Source: Paramacrobiotus metropolitanus (Eukaryota > Tardigrada > Eutardigrada > Parachela > Macrobiotidae). From it: a stretch of DNA of 64,000 nt. Of the stretch, positions 40,668 to 52,000 are shown piece by piece; within the stretch, counting starts at the first letter, position 1, and every line of letters begins with the position of its first letter. The notes below the pieces were generated by a model, which was not told the DNA's origin, searched no databases, and saw nothing but the letters and a program-made list of their open reading frames with translations. The position numbers and the translations under genes are program-made. The stretch is taken from positions 186,001 to 250,000 of the forward strand of contig NW_026570225.1 of NCBI RefSeq assembly GCF_019649055.1. The letters run 5' to 3'.

Positions 40668-43301
40668 ATGGCTTTCGCTGGCGACGGTCCACCATCGAAG
40701 GAGACCATGTGTGAGCACTGCCATGAGTTCAAAGATGCATATAGGCGGATAATTGACAAATACAATGAACACCTAAAACTGTATTGGGAACAGAAAGAGA
40801 CGCTGAAAAAATCAGAAGCCTCTGTAAAGCTGCTTAACGATATGCTACAGCAGGATAAACTGCACAGGAAGTTCCTGGAGGAACGCTTGGAAACCGCAGA
40901 GGTGGGTGTCCAAATACAGATACTTATATGGCAACGTATTCAAACGGAATTTGTCTGCAGTAGACGTTAACAGTCGATTGTACTTTACGTTTAGCCGTCA
41001 ATTTATTTGAATTTAGTAAAAGTACGATTAATACGCATACGCCCTTTGTCTTATAAATTTGAATAATGTGCGCCATGCAGTACAGAAACCAATTACATTC
41101 AATAAATAATACTTGCAAACTTAACAGTAAACTGGAAGATTAAGCGTTTTCTGGTACGGAAAATGTGGCATATACACTGCATTAACGATTACGAAAGTGT
41201 TTCTGAATTAGAAACATACCGTAGTTCTTACTTACGTTCTGTATGTGTATTCGTATCTAATGCACAGCAAGCGCTATTTTTACGGGACGATGTTCTGGGA
41301 GGGAGAGGTGTGGGCGGGAATGGTGGGAAGGAGAATGAAATGGCCACTGCAGAACAGGTGCAGATAAACAGTCCAGATCGGTGGATCGGAAACGAAACTG
41401 TGCAGGTATGATAAGTGCGCGCGTCTGTACGCCATGCAGATGTCGAATTAAAGCATTAATTTTGATTTTGCTAAAGCAAATTTCACGTGATAGATACCTC
41501 TTAGAGCCGATATCTCGGCTCATATTAATGTTTCGGACGCACCTGGGAATTTTTTGTACGACCCCGATCAGAAGTGCGCAGTGCCGGCAAATACAAGTAA
41601 CTGCCAACCCGCTTTGGCAGAACCGCTTTTGCCACCCAACAACACACATGCTCCCGATGAACGTCCGAAAAAAGTCACCATAGTCGAGACCGCACTCGAG
41701 CGTGAGTCAAAAAGCCGACATGACAGTGCCGAGGATCATCAATCAGCACAACCCGACACAACTGCCACCGATACCATCGGTATGCTGCACTCATCACGCA
41801 TCCCTGAAAACACGCTTTCATCCTGACGCATATTATTATTAATAAGACATGCTACGCACGATTACACTCGTTACACGCTGTCACTTTGCTAATCCCAAGG
41901 TAAACTTCAGTCGTCTACGGAGGGGCTGTTGAAAAAGGTCATCAAACCCGTCACGGCTACGAAATCCGCGTTCCCGCTGCTGCGCCCAGGGAACGTAGTG
42001 GACCGTCCCGGATTGGGACTTGATAATCCGAAACCACCAGCACGCCAGCGAGTACCGCGGAGTATGCCGGCAGAATACAGTATGACAACGAGTGACTCGG
42101 ATGCGACCACGAGCAGTACAGCCAGTAGTGAGTCAGACACACCGCCAGCCAAGGCGGCATCCACGCTGATGAGTCGCCGGGCTCAGCGTGCGTCAGCTGC
42201 CGTGCGGCAACAGCAGCAGGGTGCCGGTGACCGGAAAATTCCCAAGAGTCAGATACATACGCGCAGTGCCAAGGTGGGGACGGCATGTGAATCACCGGAG
42301 GACAGTGGTCAGTATGATGGGTGTTTGTTATATAGGCGGCACCGCCTTCGGCAGCGTCCCTAAATGGACAGCTTGACCTTAGAAAAGTAAGCAAGACTTT
42401 TCTCGGTATTCAGCGCGTCGGGATGATGGCTGATATATGCACGCAATTTAATGCAGGCACTCCTGAAAGGGAAAGGGAAAGAAACCACTCAACGCACCAA
42501 AGAGAGTAATGCCGCAAAGGTGTGCTGTAAAGAGCTATTAATATTTGCTAAACGAGCATGGCTATTAATAATTACTGTTCTCAGCAAAATGAAATGCTTG
42601 AAAAGTTGCAAATATATATTTCGGTGCCATGAACTCTGAATTAACAGTTACCCTTGTATTGCTAACTGACGATTGAGTATCGGTATCCATGAAATAATCG
42701 CTAATACCAGCAATTAACACGTAAATCATTTTTAGGCGCTAAAAACCGCGGAATCCAGTCTGTTTAAAGAATGGAAGAAGCACCAGTCGTTGGCACACGA
42801 CGAAAGCGACCTCATGCACGGAAGCAGTGATACTATGGTGGACAAGACTGTCTTTCACGATACAGAATCGGAGACTTCCATGTCACATCCAGGAAAATCG
42901 TTTCCGGCATTTCGTCCTGTAAGCACGTGTACATACATGTAATATTTACTGAGTAATGCACGCATCATTTTTATTTCTAAGCTAATCCTGCTTAACAGAC
43001 AACATATACAAGTAGAAGTACAGATGTTCCAATAGTTTATTTGTGCAATTAACTGAATAACTTATTTCGTGTCCAACGAGCATTGCACATAATGTGTCTA
43101 CTTTTGAAATGTAATTTTCAAAATCTGGAGTTTACAGTTACTATAGTGGGCTCACTGGGCTGCATGTTGGACTGGGAAAATGCGTTAGTTTTTTAGACAA
43201 AAAGTATGCAGCTGAAAGATGAATACACCAAGCTGAAGTACGAGCACCCAATTCCACAATGGCTACCGCGTGCCGGAACTGGACGGAGTATTTATTACTA
43301 G
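40668..43301 (+). CDS. Unrecognised coiled-coil protein with conserved-looking ends, 413 residues
   Basis: Exons 40668-40901, 41268-41405, 41572-41779, 41900-42273, 42736-42918 and 43197-43301 join to 1,242 nt. The N-terminus has a CEHCHEF knuckle and then a coiled coil (about 20-80: YNEHLKLYWEQKETLKKSE...). The middle (80-310) is low complexity, Ser/Thr/Pro/Ala-rich (TTSDSDATTSSTASSESD) and probably disordered. The C-terminus is a short charged helix and LKYEHPIPQWLPRAGTGRS followed by IYY-stop. No signal peptide or membrane segment. I do not recognise the family; a cytoskeletal or adaptor protein is a guess. Exon 4 has two possible donors: the one at 42274 (aag|gtgggg) keeps the frame, the one at 42308 (gtcagt) would lead to an early stop, so alternative splicing could give a truncated form. 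Polyadenylation signal at 43611. Confidence 0.7.
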
Positions 43302-44402
43302 GCAATTATTACTGCACGTAGGACGAGAATTTGTTTGCATGTAGAGCCAAGCATTTGAGTTTTGCCAAATAATCTCGGCAGCGGAGTGTTTATTTCTTTA
43401 TTTCTTTTTTGGCATGCCGGTGCCGGTGTGCCGGACCACACCTTCGACTGCATTGTTACTGGCACATATATAATCCATAATTAATCCATCTTGCGAAGCG
43501 TATAAATGACAGCGGAAATATACCCATTTTTGTAGATTATCAATCATGTCGAGCGGTAGAAAACGCCGATTATACGATTAAGAAACATTTTGTACCTCGA
43601 TTTGTGCAAGAATAAACTGCGATGACTCGCATCATGTCGAATACAGGTACACATTGTTGACAAGACATGTATAGCATTCACGCGTAAATAAATCAATATA
43701 CAGCCGATCGCAGACAGTAGCCGTTGTTTGTGGACGGGTGATATGAGTAAGCACATGTGCCACCACATGAACAAGCCGCACACACTTGGCGTCGGCGCAA
43801 GTTTCATTACAGATACAGCCGACCTTTTCTCCGATTACCGTGTCCAGATGTTATTTTTAGGGTTACATTATTTACTGTTTAATCACACAAAAATTAAGAG
43901 CGTTTATTACTCATCCTCTTCGGCCGCCGGGAGGCGGAGTATTCAGGCAGCAAGCGTGAGCGGAAACACATTGTGCATTATGTCCAACAGTCCAAGTATC
44001 ACTTTCACAACGTGTCAGATTTATTTCTCGGAGCACAATCTTTTTTGCTTATTTGTTAACGTTGAGAAGACGCTTTTTGTCCTTTAGTCGAAATGTACAT
44101 AAGGATGGTAGCATGTCTGTTGATTTACTAATTGGTGACATCGTTACGCAGGGATTACAATTTGATGACACCACATTTATCTTGGTCCAATTTTGGGGTG
44201 TGTCACCGATGTGAAAACGTTATGCGACGAGCGCGAAGGGTTTTGTTTTACTCAATCATCATGATTCGGCCAAACTTTTGACTAGTTGAAAAAAACGTTC
44301 GTATTTTAACACTATAGCTAGCCAGGAAACATTTGCAACCGCAGTTGGGTCGAATGTCTAGTGGTCAGGCGTTTATGCTTGTAGTTGTTGTAGCCGGCGA
44401 AT
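43302..44402. other. 3' flank of the coiled-coil gene and promoter region of the four-TM gene
   Basis: About 1.1 kb without a supported gene. Frames of ~90-120 codons on both strands overlap one another and show no motif or codon bias. Confidence 0.45.
43611..43616 (+). promoter_or_regulatory. Polyadenylation signal AATAAA of the coiled-coil gene
   Basis: First canonical AATAAA, 310 bp downstream of the coiled-coil gene stop codon. Confidence 0.45.
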
Positions 44403-46695
44403 ATGTTGCGAAAACGATCGAAATCTGTGGGTGACCACCGTGCATTATCGGTCAGTTCATCGTCGATCAACAGTATCGCGCAGAATGCCGCGGAGAAACA
44501 GGGACGTCTTATCAGAATGTTCCGTTCGCTGCAGCGGAAGAAGGACCGATCGGACCGGCGCAGTGTACGGTTGATGTTTGCCCTGAGTGTTATTTCTCTG
44601 ACTGTTGGAATGGCCACCGTGTGCGTGGAAACAACCAGTAAGTTCGGCCTTGCGGACTAAAATATAAAGATACCCGATGGGTCCTTTAATGCGATGTATC
44701 TGACAAGAAGAACATGTTCAAGAAGTTAGAATTTATTAAGTGAGCATTGTGTTCGCAGAATTTAGCAGTCGACACATGTTATTTTTATTAGTACATTTGC
44801 GTGATGGTGAACAATTCGAAAGCCACACTCACAGTTACACACACCCGAAATTCACAATATAATTAGCCATCAACAGATTCGAGTTCTGAATTCGAGTCTC
44901 AATCTGGAAAGCTGGAAACGTATGCATGGTAATCACTCCTTATCTCGTATTCCATGTGAATAATAGTCAGCCCCAACTCTTTGAGAGATCGCTTGATCTT
45001 AGATTCTTAGCCTGCAGTACTTGTACTCTGTACCCATATATACGGTTTGCGTTCAGTACGCTACCATACATTGCTATACTTCTACTTCGAAGCAGTTATA
45101 AAAGTAATAATTATAATCTTTATAAGTTTTACTACGCTTCACAATTCACATACACAAAATACAGGAATTATAAAACAGTACTTACCTATACGAGTATGTG
45201 TTACGTAATTCGCACAACTTATGGCAAAGTACCGTTATCTGTGCTTGATCTTCCGCAAAAAGCTGTTTGTAGTATAAGAATGACCAGTGGCTAACACGAT
45301 TTTCGGTAGTACAGTATTTGTCTTTCCGCAGTTGTCGTCTTCACAGCGGTCTATCAGTTCTTTAAATTATTAATCATCACAAACCTTTCTAGCTATGCTT
45401 CACTGAACCAAATGCTACTGTAATATCTATATGTTGTATACGCGCGCAGAGACATAATTCTGTACACACAAGTTAGTTAATGTAACACTGCTTTTGGCGT
45501 AAGAATGCGAAGCATGGAGATGATTTCTAACACTTATGGTTAGATAAACATTGTACAAGTACATGCAACGCACTTTTAATTTTTACTTTTAATTTGGGCT
45601 TTGGAGACGTAATGGTATTAATTATACTATATATTTTCGTAAAATGATCAAGGGATTTTGAAGTCAAGTACGCATCTCCAATTTCCATAGTCCACGGCAA
45701 CCGGCGATTTCAATCCCATATCATTATAAGACTCTCAACCAAATTTGACATGGGAGCACAGCCAGTCAAATAATTGTTTTACTTCCTTGTTATGGTAATA
45801 AGGTAGCTATACCAGGTTTTTGAGTTGAAGTTCTATTAATTTTTTAGTAAGGTCGTCATATGTAAGACGACTGCAGTAGTGGAGACCAATAACACACATA
45901 GTCTGCCATATTCATGCCCGCTTTAGAAGTAGGGCGCGCCCAAGGGAGGGGGGCGAAATTGACGTACCGGCCTGGAGCTGGTGCACTGGCGCCCGGCGCG
46001 CCAAAAATTTTTACAAAAAAGTGCAGGGCTGTGACGTTTCAAGCCACTTTTCTAAACTTTCTACGCCAGATGTGGCTTTTAAACGGAGGGAGGAAAACGG
46101 AAGTACTCCCCCCGTTCCTAAAACTAAAGACAGGATCTGGACATACACATTACTCATACATACAGTCAATCTGCTTGCAGGCAAACTGAAGTATCCCCGT
46201 GCCAGTGCCGCTTTCCTCTGGCTGGAATCCGTGGGAATCTTTGTGGGTTGTTTTGCTATGGTCAACGGTGCCCTGGGCATCTTCACCTGGAAGATCAGCT
46301 CATCCGGACACAAAAAGTGCCTGATCGGCTGCGTGCAGAGCCTCAGCAAATTCAACGCTATTTCTTCTTTATGTGCATTCGGCCTGACCTTAATTGTGTA
46401 CGGTGTATATAGCACGTTGCGAGACTGGCAAAAGAAATTGCTTCCCTACATTAAGGTCGAACAGAACCTGGCGCACCAGCTAGGAAAGGAGGAGTTAGCC
46501 TGGCCCGAACACGTCCTGGAAGAGTTGGTGGTCATCAAAGTGGTGACCTTTAGCTTTCACGTTGTGATTTTTTTGGTTTCGGTGATTAATTCCGTTTGTT
46601 GTTTGTTTAATCTGTATATTAATACTCTGCCAAATTTTACCGGCTGCGCAGAAATGATCTCCACGGCTGGGAAAATGTTGACCTGGTCCAGATAG
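44403..46695 (+). CDS. Unrecognised four-transmembrane protein, 249 residues
   Basis: Two exons, 44403-44637 and 46181-46695, join in phase 1 to 750 nt. The N-terminal ~57 residues are cytosolic-looking, basic and Ser-rich (MLRKRSKSVGDHRALSVSSS, RSLQRKKDRSDRRSVR). Four hydrophobic segments follow: about 58-78 (LMFALSVISLTVGM), about 88-114 (FLWLESVGIFVGCFAMVNGALGIFTW), about 133-156 (SSLCAFGLTLIVYGVY) and about 197-222 (FHVVIFLVSVINSVCC). The loop between TM3 and TM4 is long and charged (KVEQNLAHQLGKEELAW). Topology resembles MS4A- or tetraspanin-like four-TM proteins, but the tetraspanin CCG motif is absent and I make no family call. Codon use and clean splice sites support a real gene. The single intron is 1.54 kb and holds a GC-rich repeat-like patch. 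Confidence 0.75.
45926..46010. repeat. GC-rich patch inside an AT-rich intron, likely mobile-element relic
   Basis: Two copies of GGCGCGCC (45933-45940 and 45995-46002) sit about 60 bp apart, with a G-run (gggaggggggcg) between them, in an intron that is otherwise AT-rich. The sharp composition change suggests an inserted fragment rather than a regulatory island. Element type cannot be assigned. Confidence 0.3.
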
Positions 46696-49035
46696 GAATC
46701 TGGCTGGATTAACGGTTTCGTAATCTCATATAAGTACATAACTATAATCTTTCTGACAGTATTACAGTGTTGACGGCAGTTTCATGGGATACAATAAAAG
46801 CACAATACCAGCGTAAGCGCTTAGGTAAGCAATATTTCGAGTACTTTTGATGTTACTTTAATAGCAATATCTGGCTTTTGGCTACCTCTATTTTGGCTTT
46901 TACTGATAATAATGCTATGACAATATGCCGCGTATAATGCACTTACTTGCCACCGGTGCCACCGGTACCTGCACCATATGCTTTCGGCACGAAACGTACT
47001 TCTGACTTTTTCTTTCTTTACATTAATTGGATACATATTCATAAATCTACGTACGTACTCTTATTCAAAAATATGAGCAAGTACAAGATAATTTGAATAA
47101 ATTAAAAAATGTTCTTCCTGTAATTTAATCAGAGGTAACAAACTGCAGGTGACCGCTACACTTTGCTTGACCCCCAAAATCTTTTTCCCATGCAGTACTT
47201 AAGCAAGCGAGTTTGTAAGTTTTGCTTTGAAGAATTTGAAAAAAAAACTATTGCAAGCTGCGAAATTGGAGTTAAATGTGGCATAGCTGCGCAGTGTACA
47301 TTATACAGGTTTACGAAAACATGAAACATTAAACTAATAAATTATACTTTAATTGTAAGGCGTGCCAATGGAGATTTTATCCACATATACAAGTATATAC
47401 GAGTGAGTGTACTCCTGTGCAATACGCGCGTGCTCCCATCATGCTTCGAATGCGTTGCCGACTCTTTACAAAAGCAGACCAACATCTGTATCTCGTCAAA
47501 AAACAACGGGAACAATGTTTTCAACAACTGCAGCGAGACCGACGAGTGTTACAATAATTTTCGATGCCATCATGTTGTCGACACTAATCATAACGCTTTG
47601 ATATACGGTTACGGCACTGGAGTGGCGGATCAGCGGGGATAATATGGCAGCTTAAACAAGCAATGTAACCGATTTGGCCGCATTAATCCGGATCATGCTC
47701 AGCCATCACACTGGCCGCGGCGGGCTATCGAAACAGTTCGTCGATCGCGGCCAAACGTCCACACGTACATTCGCATACACAACGATGGACAGTGTGGAGC
47801 TTTGTACCCGAGAGGAGAAACACATGGCTTCATCTTTCCATCCACACAGTGCAGCACTCAGTACCGGCCACTTCGTCCCCGTCCAGTGGCACATTACAAC
47901 TGAGCAGCTTAACGTTCTTGCCTTGACCTTGCCTGACACTCAGAGCTATTGGACATGAAACAATGACATTTTGTTGCATGGCCCGTGGTGTGTTGATTTA
48001 ATACGCAAACACCAAACACCAAATCAACATCCATCAATATCACATCACATCAAGCAGTTGCGATCCAATTGTGCTCTGACTGACTTCACTGTACGCGCGG
48101 CTAGCGAAACACGTACAATGCCCAGCTTCTGGCCAATGGCGACCGGACACTCTGTACGTCAAATAGGTCGCTGTGTATGTGCACAGATTTCTGCACTATC
48201 ATTATTTTTAGAGAATGTATTGATTTGATAACATTAAATTTTATCGTTGCATGTCTGTACACGGCAAAGTCATTCCGTACGCCAACGGTCAGTGTGTACA
48301 CTGTACAACAAAGACCAGAGTGTCAGTACGCGTCGAAAGGGCAACGTGGATTGTTTAACAGTACTACAATACGTTAAAAGGGCACGGCGTACAATGTACA
48401 CAGCTTGTACGTTTCCCGGCGCAGTGCACGCGGCAGGCGCCGTCGTAAAGGACCCTTTTCAACACATCCAAGACAGCGTCCGCGAACATTACATTGCTCG
48501 CTAACAACTTAACACTGTGATCGTTGAACGATTTCTGTTGTGATATTGTGGTTAAACAAACCGAGAGCATTTTAATAGATTGAAGAGACTAAAAAGAAAT
48601 CATCGAATGTGTACCAATAATGCACTTGACGCAGCACAGCTACCGCGTGGCCAGCCGCAGACTGATCCATATGCACTGATGCACTAATCAGATTGCGCCA
48701 TGCGGCAGTTTTATTATTAGCCGGCCGACGATCGGGAAATAAATTTTTATATGTCTTTTGGCACTTAAACGACAGTATCCGAACGTGACATTGCGTTTGC
48801 TGGCACTGTAGGATGCTTTGTGCTGGCGATCGACACTTCTCACTTTACATTTCTGTTCTTTTTTATACAAAATCATCGCTCGTGTACCAACAGGAAGCGA
48901 CACTGTTGTGTGTGAACGTCCGCACACGGTGATACATCACTTTCCTATCAGCGGCGATGTATCCTTTATCGGGCATTATTTATATCTTCCGCTGCTAACG
49001 TCCGGTTGGACGCTATGTTTCTTTTGTGTGGCAGC
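46696..49035. other. 2.3 kb between the four-TM gene and the carboxypeptidase, no gene supported
   Basis: An AATAAA at 46793-46798 probably ends the four-TM transcript. The right half (47400-48900) is richer in GC than other intergenic DNA here and contains several ATG or near-ATG frames of 60-95 codons on both strands (for example 47403-47642 and 47674-47958 on +). None has a recognisable domain and they do not join through obvious splice sites. It may hold the carboxypeptidase promoter/5' UTR exons or a lineage-specific gene I cannot resolve. Confidence 0.35.
46793..46798 (+). promoter_or_regulatory. Polyadenylation signal AATAAA of the four-TM gene
   Basis: Canonical AATAAA 98 bp after the stop codon. 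Confidence 0.6.
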
Positions 49036-52000
49036 ATGTATCACATACGACTGACCCGACTCCTCAATGTCCTGCGGACCTCGCCGACGCGCCGGAAATG
49101 GCCAGCAGCGCTGTATACTCATCTGCTCACAATGTATATACTCTCCTTATGCACTACTGTGCGGGCGACTTTACTTGCCAATCCTGCCACTCCTGCATTT
49201 CAGTATAATAATTACATGGAATTAACAGAGGAACTACATAATATTCAGAGAACCTTTCCCAATTTCACGCGCTTGTATTCATTGGGCAAATCGGAACGGG
49301 GACGGGAATTATGGGCGCTCTGCATCAGTTCTGACCCGTGGGACCGACCGTTGGGTAAACCGTCGGTCAAGCTAGTTGGAAACATGCACGGAAATGAGGT
49401 AACATTTTGCGTTTAGACTGACGCAAAGGGCACGGAAAATTTGTACTAGGGGTTGTTGTGGCTGCATGGTGTTTTGCCCCAAAACCGCCATATTAATCTG
49501 GTGCCCTTCAGTTCAGAAGGTTCGGAGTTTTAAAAGGTCTAAAGAACATGCCATAGTAGCAAGATCAAAAATATGAGCTTTCTAAAATTCAGCAGTTTTC
49601 CAAGAAACCATCACTGGGTGGGAGTTGAGCAAAAGTGATATGCAGCAACAAAGTGATGTTCGAATTTTTCTGTAGCCGATTGTCATCGAACTGACGGCAA
49701 TGCAGTTATTCTGCTACATTTGAATGCAAATACAGTATGTTATGAAATTGTTCCACGTACCTTGCTGAGCATCAACCTAGTTAACAATCCGCGGAAGCTT
49801 GTAATCTTCCCCCTTTTTGGTTATTGTTTTTGTAAGTAGTTTACATAAAAGCCTCACAAATACTTTTTGTAACAGTTCTTTTTGTTTCCCAAAACGTTTT
49901 CTCATTCAGCGATTCAGTATCGGTATAAAGTACTGTAAAGCCATTAATTTTCGCAATACTGAGCTTTAAATATTTGTGAGCGCTTCAACATATTTTTTGT
50001 TGGTATTTGGTTTGGTGCTGTAGTGCTGTTGCTTATATTAACACTTGATCGAAATGAACCGGGTACTACTACTTACCGCTACAATTTATTTTAGGTTAAT
50101 GGCAGCATTCTCAGTAAATCTCATTGACTATATGGTTTTATCCTTGTTGTACCGTATATCAGATTGCAGTCTGTAGTGGAAGAGCCTAATTAACGAGCTT
50201 ATTGGTTTTGTAAAGCAAACTGGATTGTCTCAAAGTGGAAGCCGCAAAGCAGCAGAACGTGTTCATTTACGGTAAATGGATTATAAGCTGGTTTTGCAGT
50301 CCGTTTTGTTATTAAGCTAGATGATCATGAATGTACAGTGTTGTTGCAATACCATAACAATCTTTTTCAGTCAAAGTTTCAGATCGAAACACCATTTCGT
50401 CAGTGATAAACACAATGATTACCTTGACAAAAATTATTGATATCGACGCGTCGGTACATGAAACGACTTGTGCACCGATCGCGATGCTAATCGTAATTGT
50501 AAGCGTCACGCTACATATGTTACGATGCCTGATCGTGATAACATGGATGATCGGCAACTTTTGATACGCCACTTGTTGTGTCTTGATTTTTGCATCAGAA
50601 ACAGGTATTCTTGTAGGCATCCTGAGAGATTTCCTGTTTGAATCTCTTTTGCACATCTCATATTTGTGCAATACTGTGCTAAATTTGTTTCCTATATATT
50701 TATTATGTAAGTTGCGGGACAACAATACACGAAATTTATTGAGAAAAATGTTTACAATGGCATCATTCATTCTCCTTTTCGTACTACATAGATGTACGTG
50801 TTCGCGGAATATCGTCTTTTTGGGTCTTCCAACTTAGCGGATATGTTGTTCATGAAAAGATTGAAGTGGTTTTAGTTTTAGTACCAGTATCCGTTGCACA
50901 TTTTTAAGCAGCTACTATTCTAGTTTTTGGATAAATTCGAAATAGCAATGATGTGAAGGTCATCGCAAACTGTACACAGAGAGTATGACAAAAATATGCA
51001 AAACTAAACCTGGCGCACGAATTATGGATAGATAATAAAATTTACTGCCGCATTCGGCATCTTTCTGTTTATAGTGGCTATTTCGACAAAGCACTTTCGG
51101 TTTCCTTACGCTAAAATTGTATAACAGCCATACGGTTTCTTTGCAGCCGGTCGGTCGGTCGCTGCTGATACATTTTGCTTATCACGTCTTGCGTAATCCC
51201 GACAATGACAGCGCCATAACAAAACTGTTGACCAACACCGAAATCCATCTACTACCAAGCATGAATCCGGATGGATTTGAATTGGCCGAAGAAGGTGTTT
51301 GTAGTGGTACTAAAGGCAGGTTAGTTGCCATTTCGTCTGCCATGCATGGCTGACCATGTGATGGGCGTCCGCCCAGCACGTTAATTACAGGCACAAAAAC
51401 TGATTGGATTATGCAATGCGAATTGTAATGCAGTGTACGCTGAACAGGTATAATACACGGGGAGCGGATTTAAATCGGAATTTTCCTGATTTTATGCGGA
51501 AGAACTTTGTCCGGCGCGAGAAGGAAACCAAGCACATTATCAAATGGCTAAAGAACAACAAATTTGTGTTATCCGCCAATTTTCACGGCGGTGCCGTGGT
51601 GGCGTCGTATCCTTGGGACAATTACGCAGGATTCTCTCAAGTGCCGAAACTCACGCTAACCGAAGACCATGACATTTTTTATCATCTGGGTAATGCGAAC
51701 AGTACTACACACGTCAGTGGTAGCGTCTGCAACAATTATTGTAAACTGATATTATGTTAATGCACAGTGTAAACTGATATGTGAAGCATGAAGGGTTGTT
51801 TTGCACTGCCAAGTAAATACTCCTAAACCAACTAAAACCTAAATGAAACAGTATATATGCGTAAAATGCTAAGTTTTCTTATCGCACTGGATACAGTAAT
51901 TTTTTAACTGACGTATTGCTGATTTACAGCCACTACGTATGCTCAGCGTCATTTGCACATGCACACCGGTCTCAGTTGCGGAGATTACTTCGAAGGTGGC

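Noticed and set aside
41163-41411. Start of an independent small gene at 41163
   Set aside because: The frame is better explained as intron plus the second exon of the coiled-coil gene, entered at a good acceptor (41265-41267) in phase 0.
43544-44087. Overlapping 87- and 119-codon frames between the coiled-coil and four-TM genes
   Set aside because: No motif, opposite strands overlapping, and position in a 3' UTR/promoter region.
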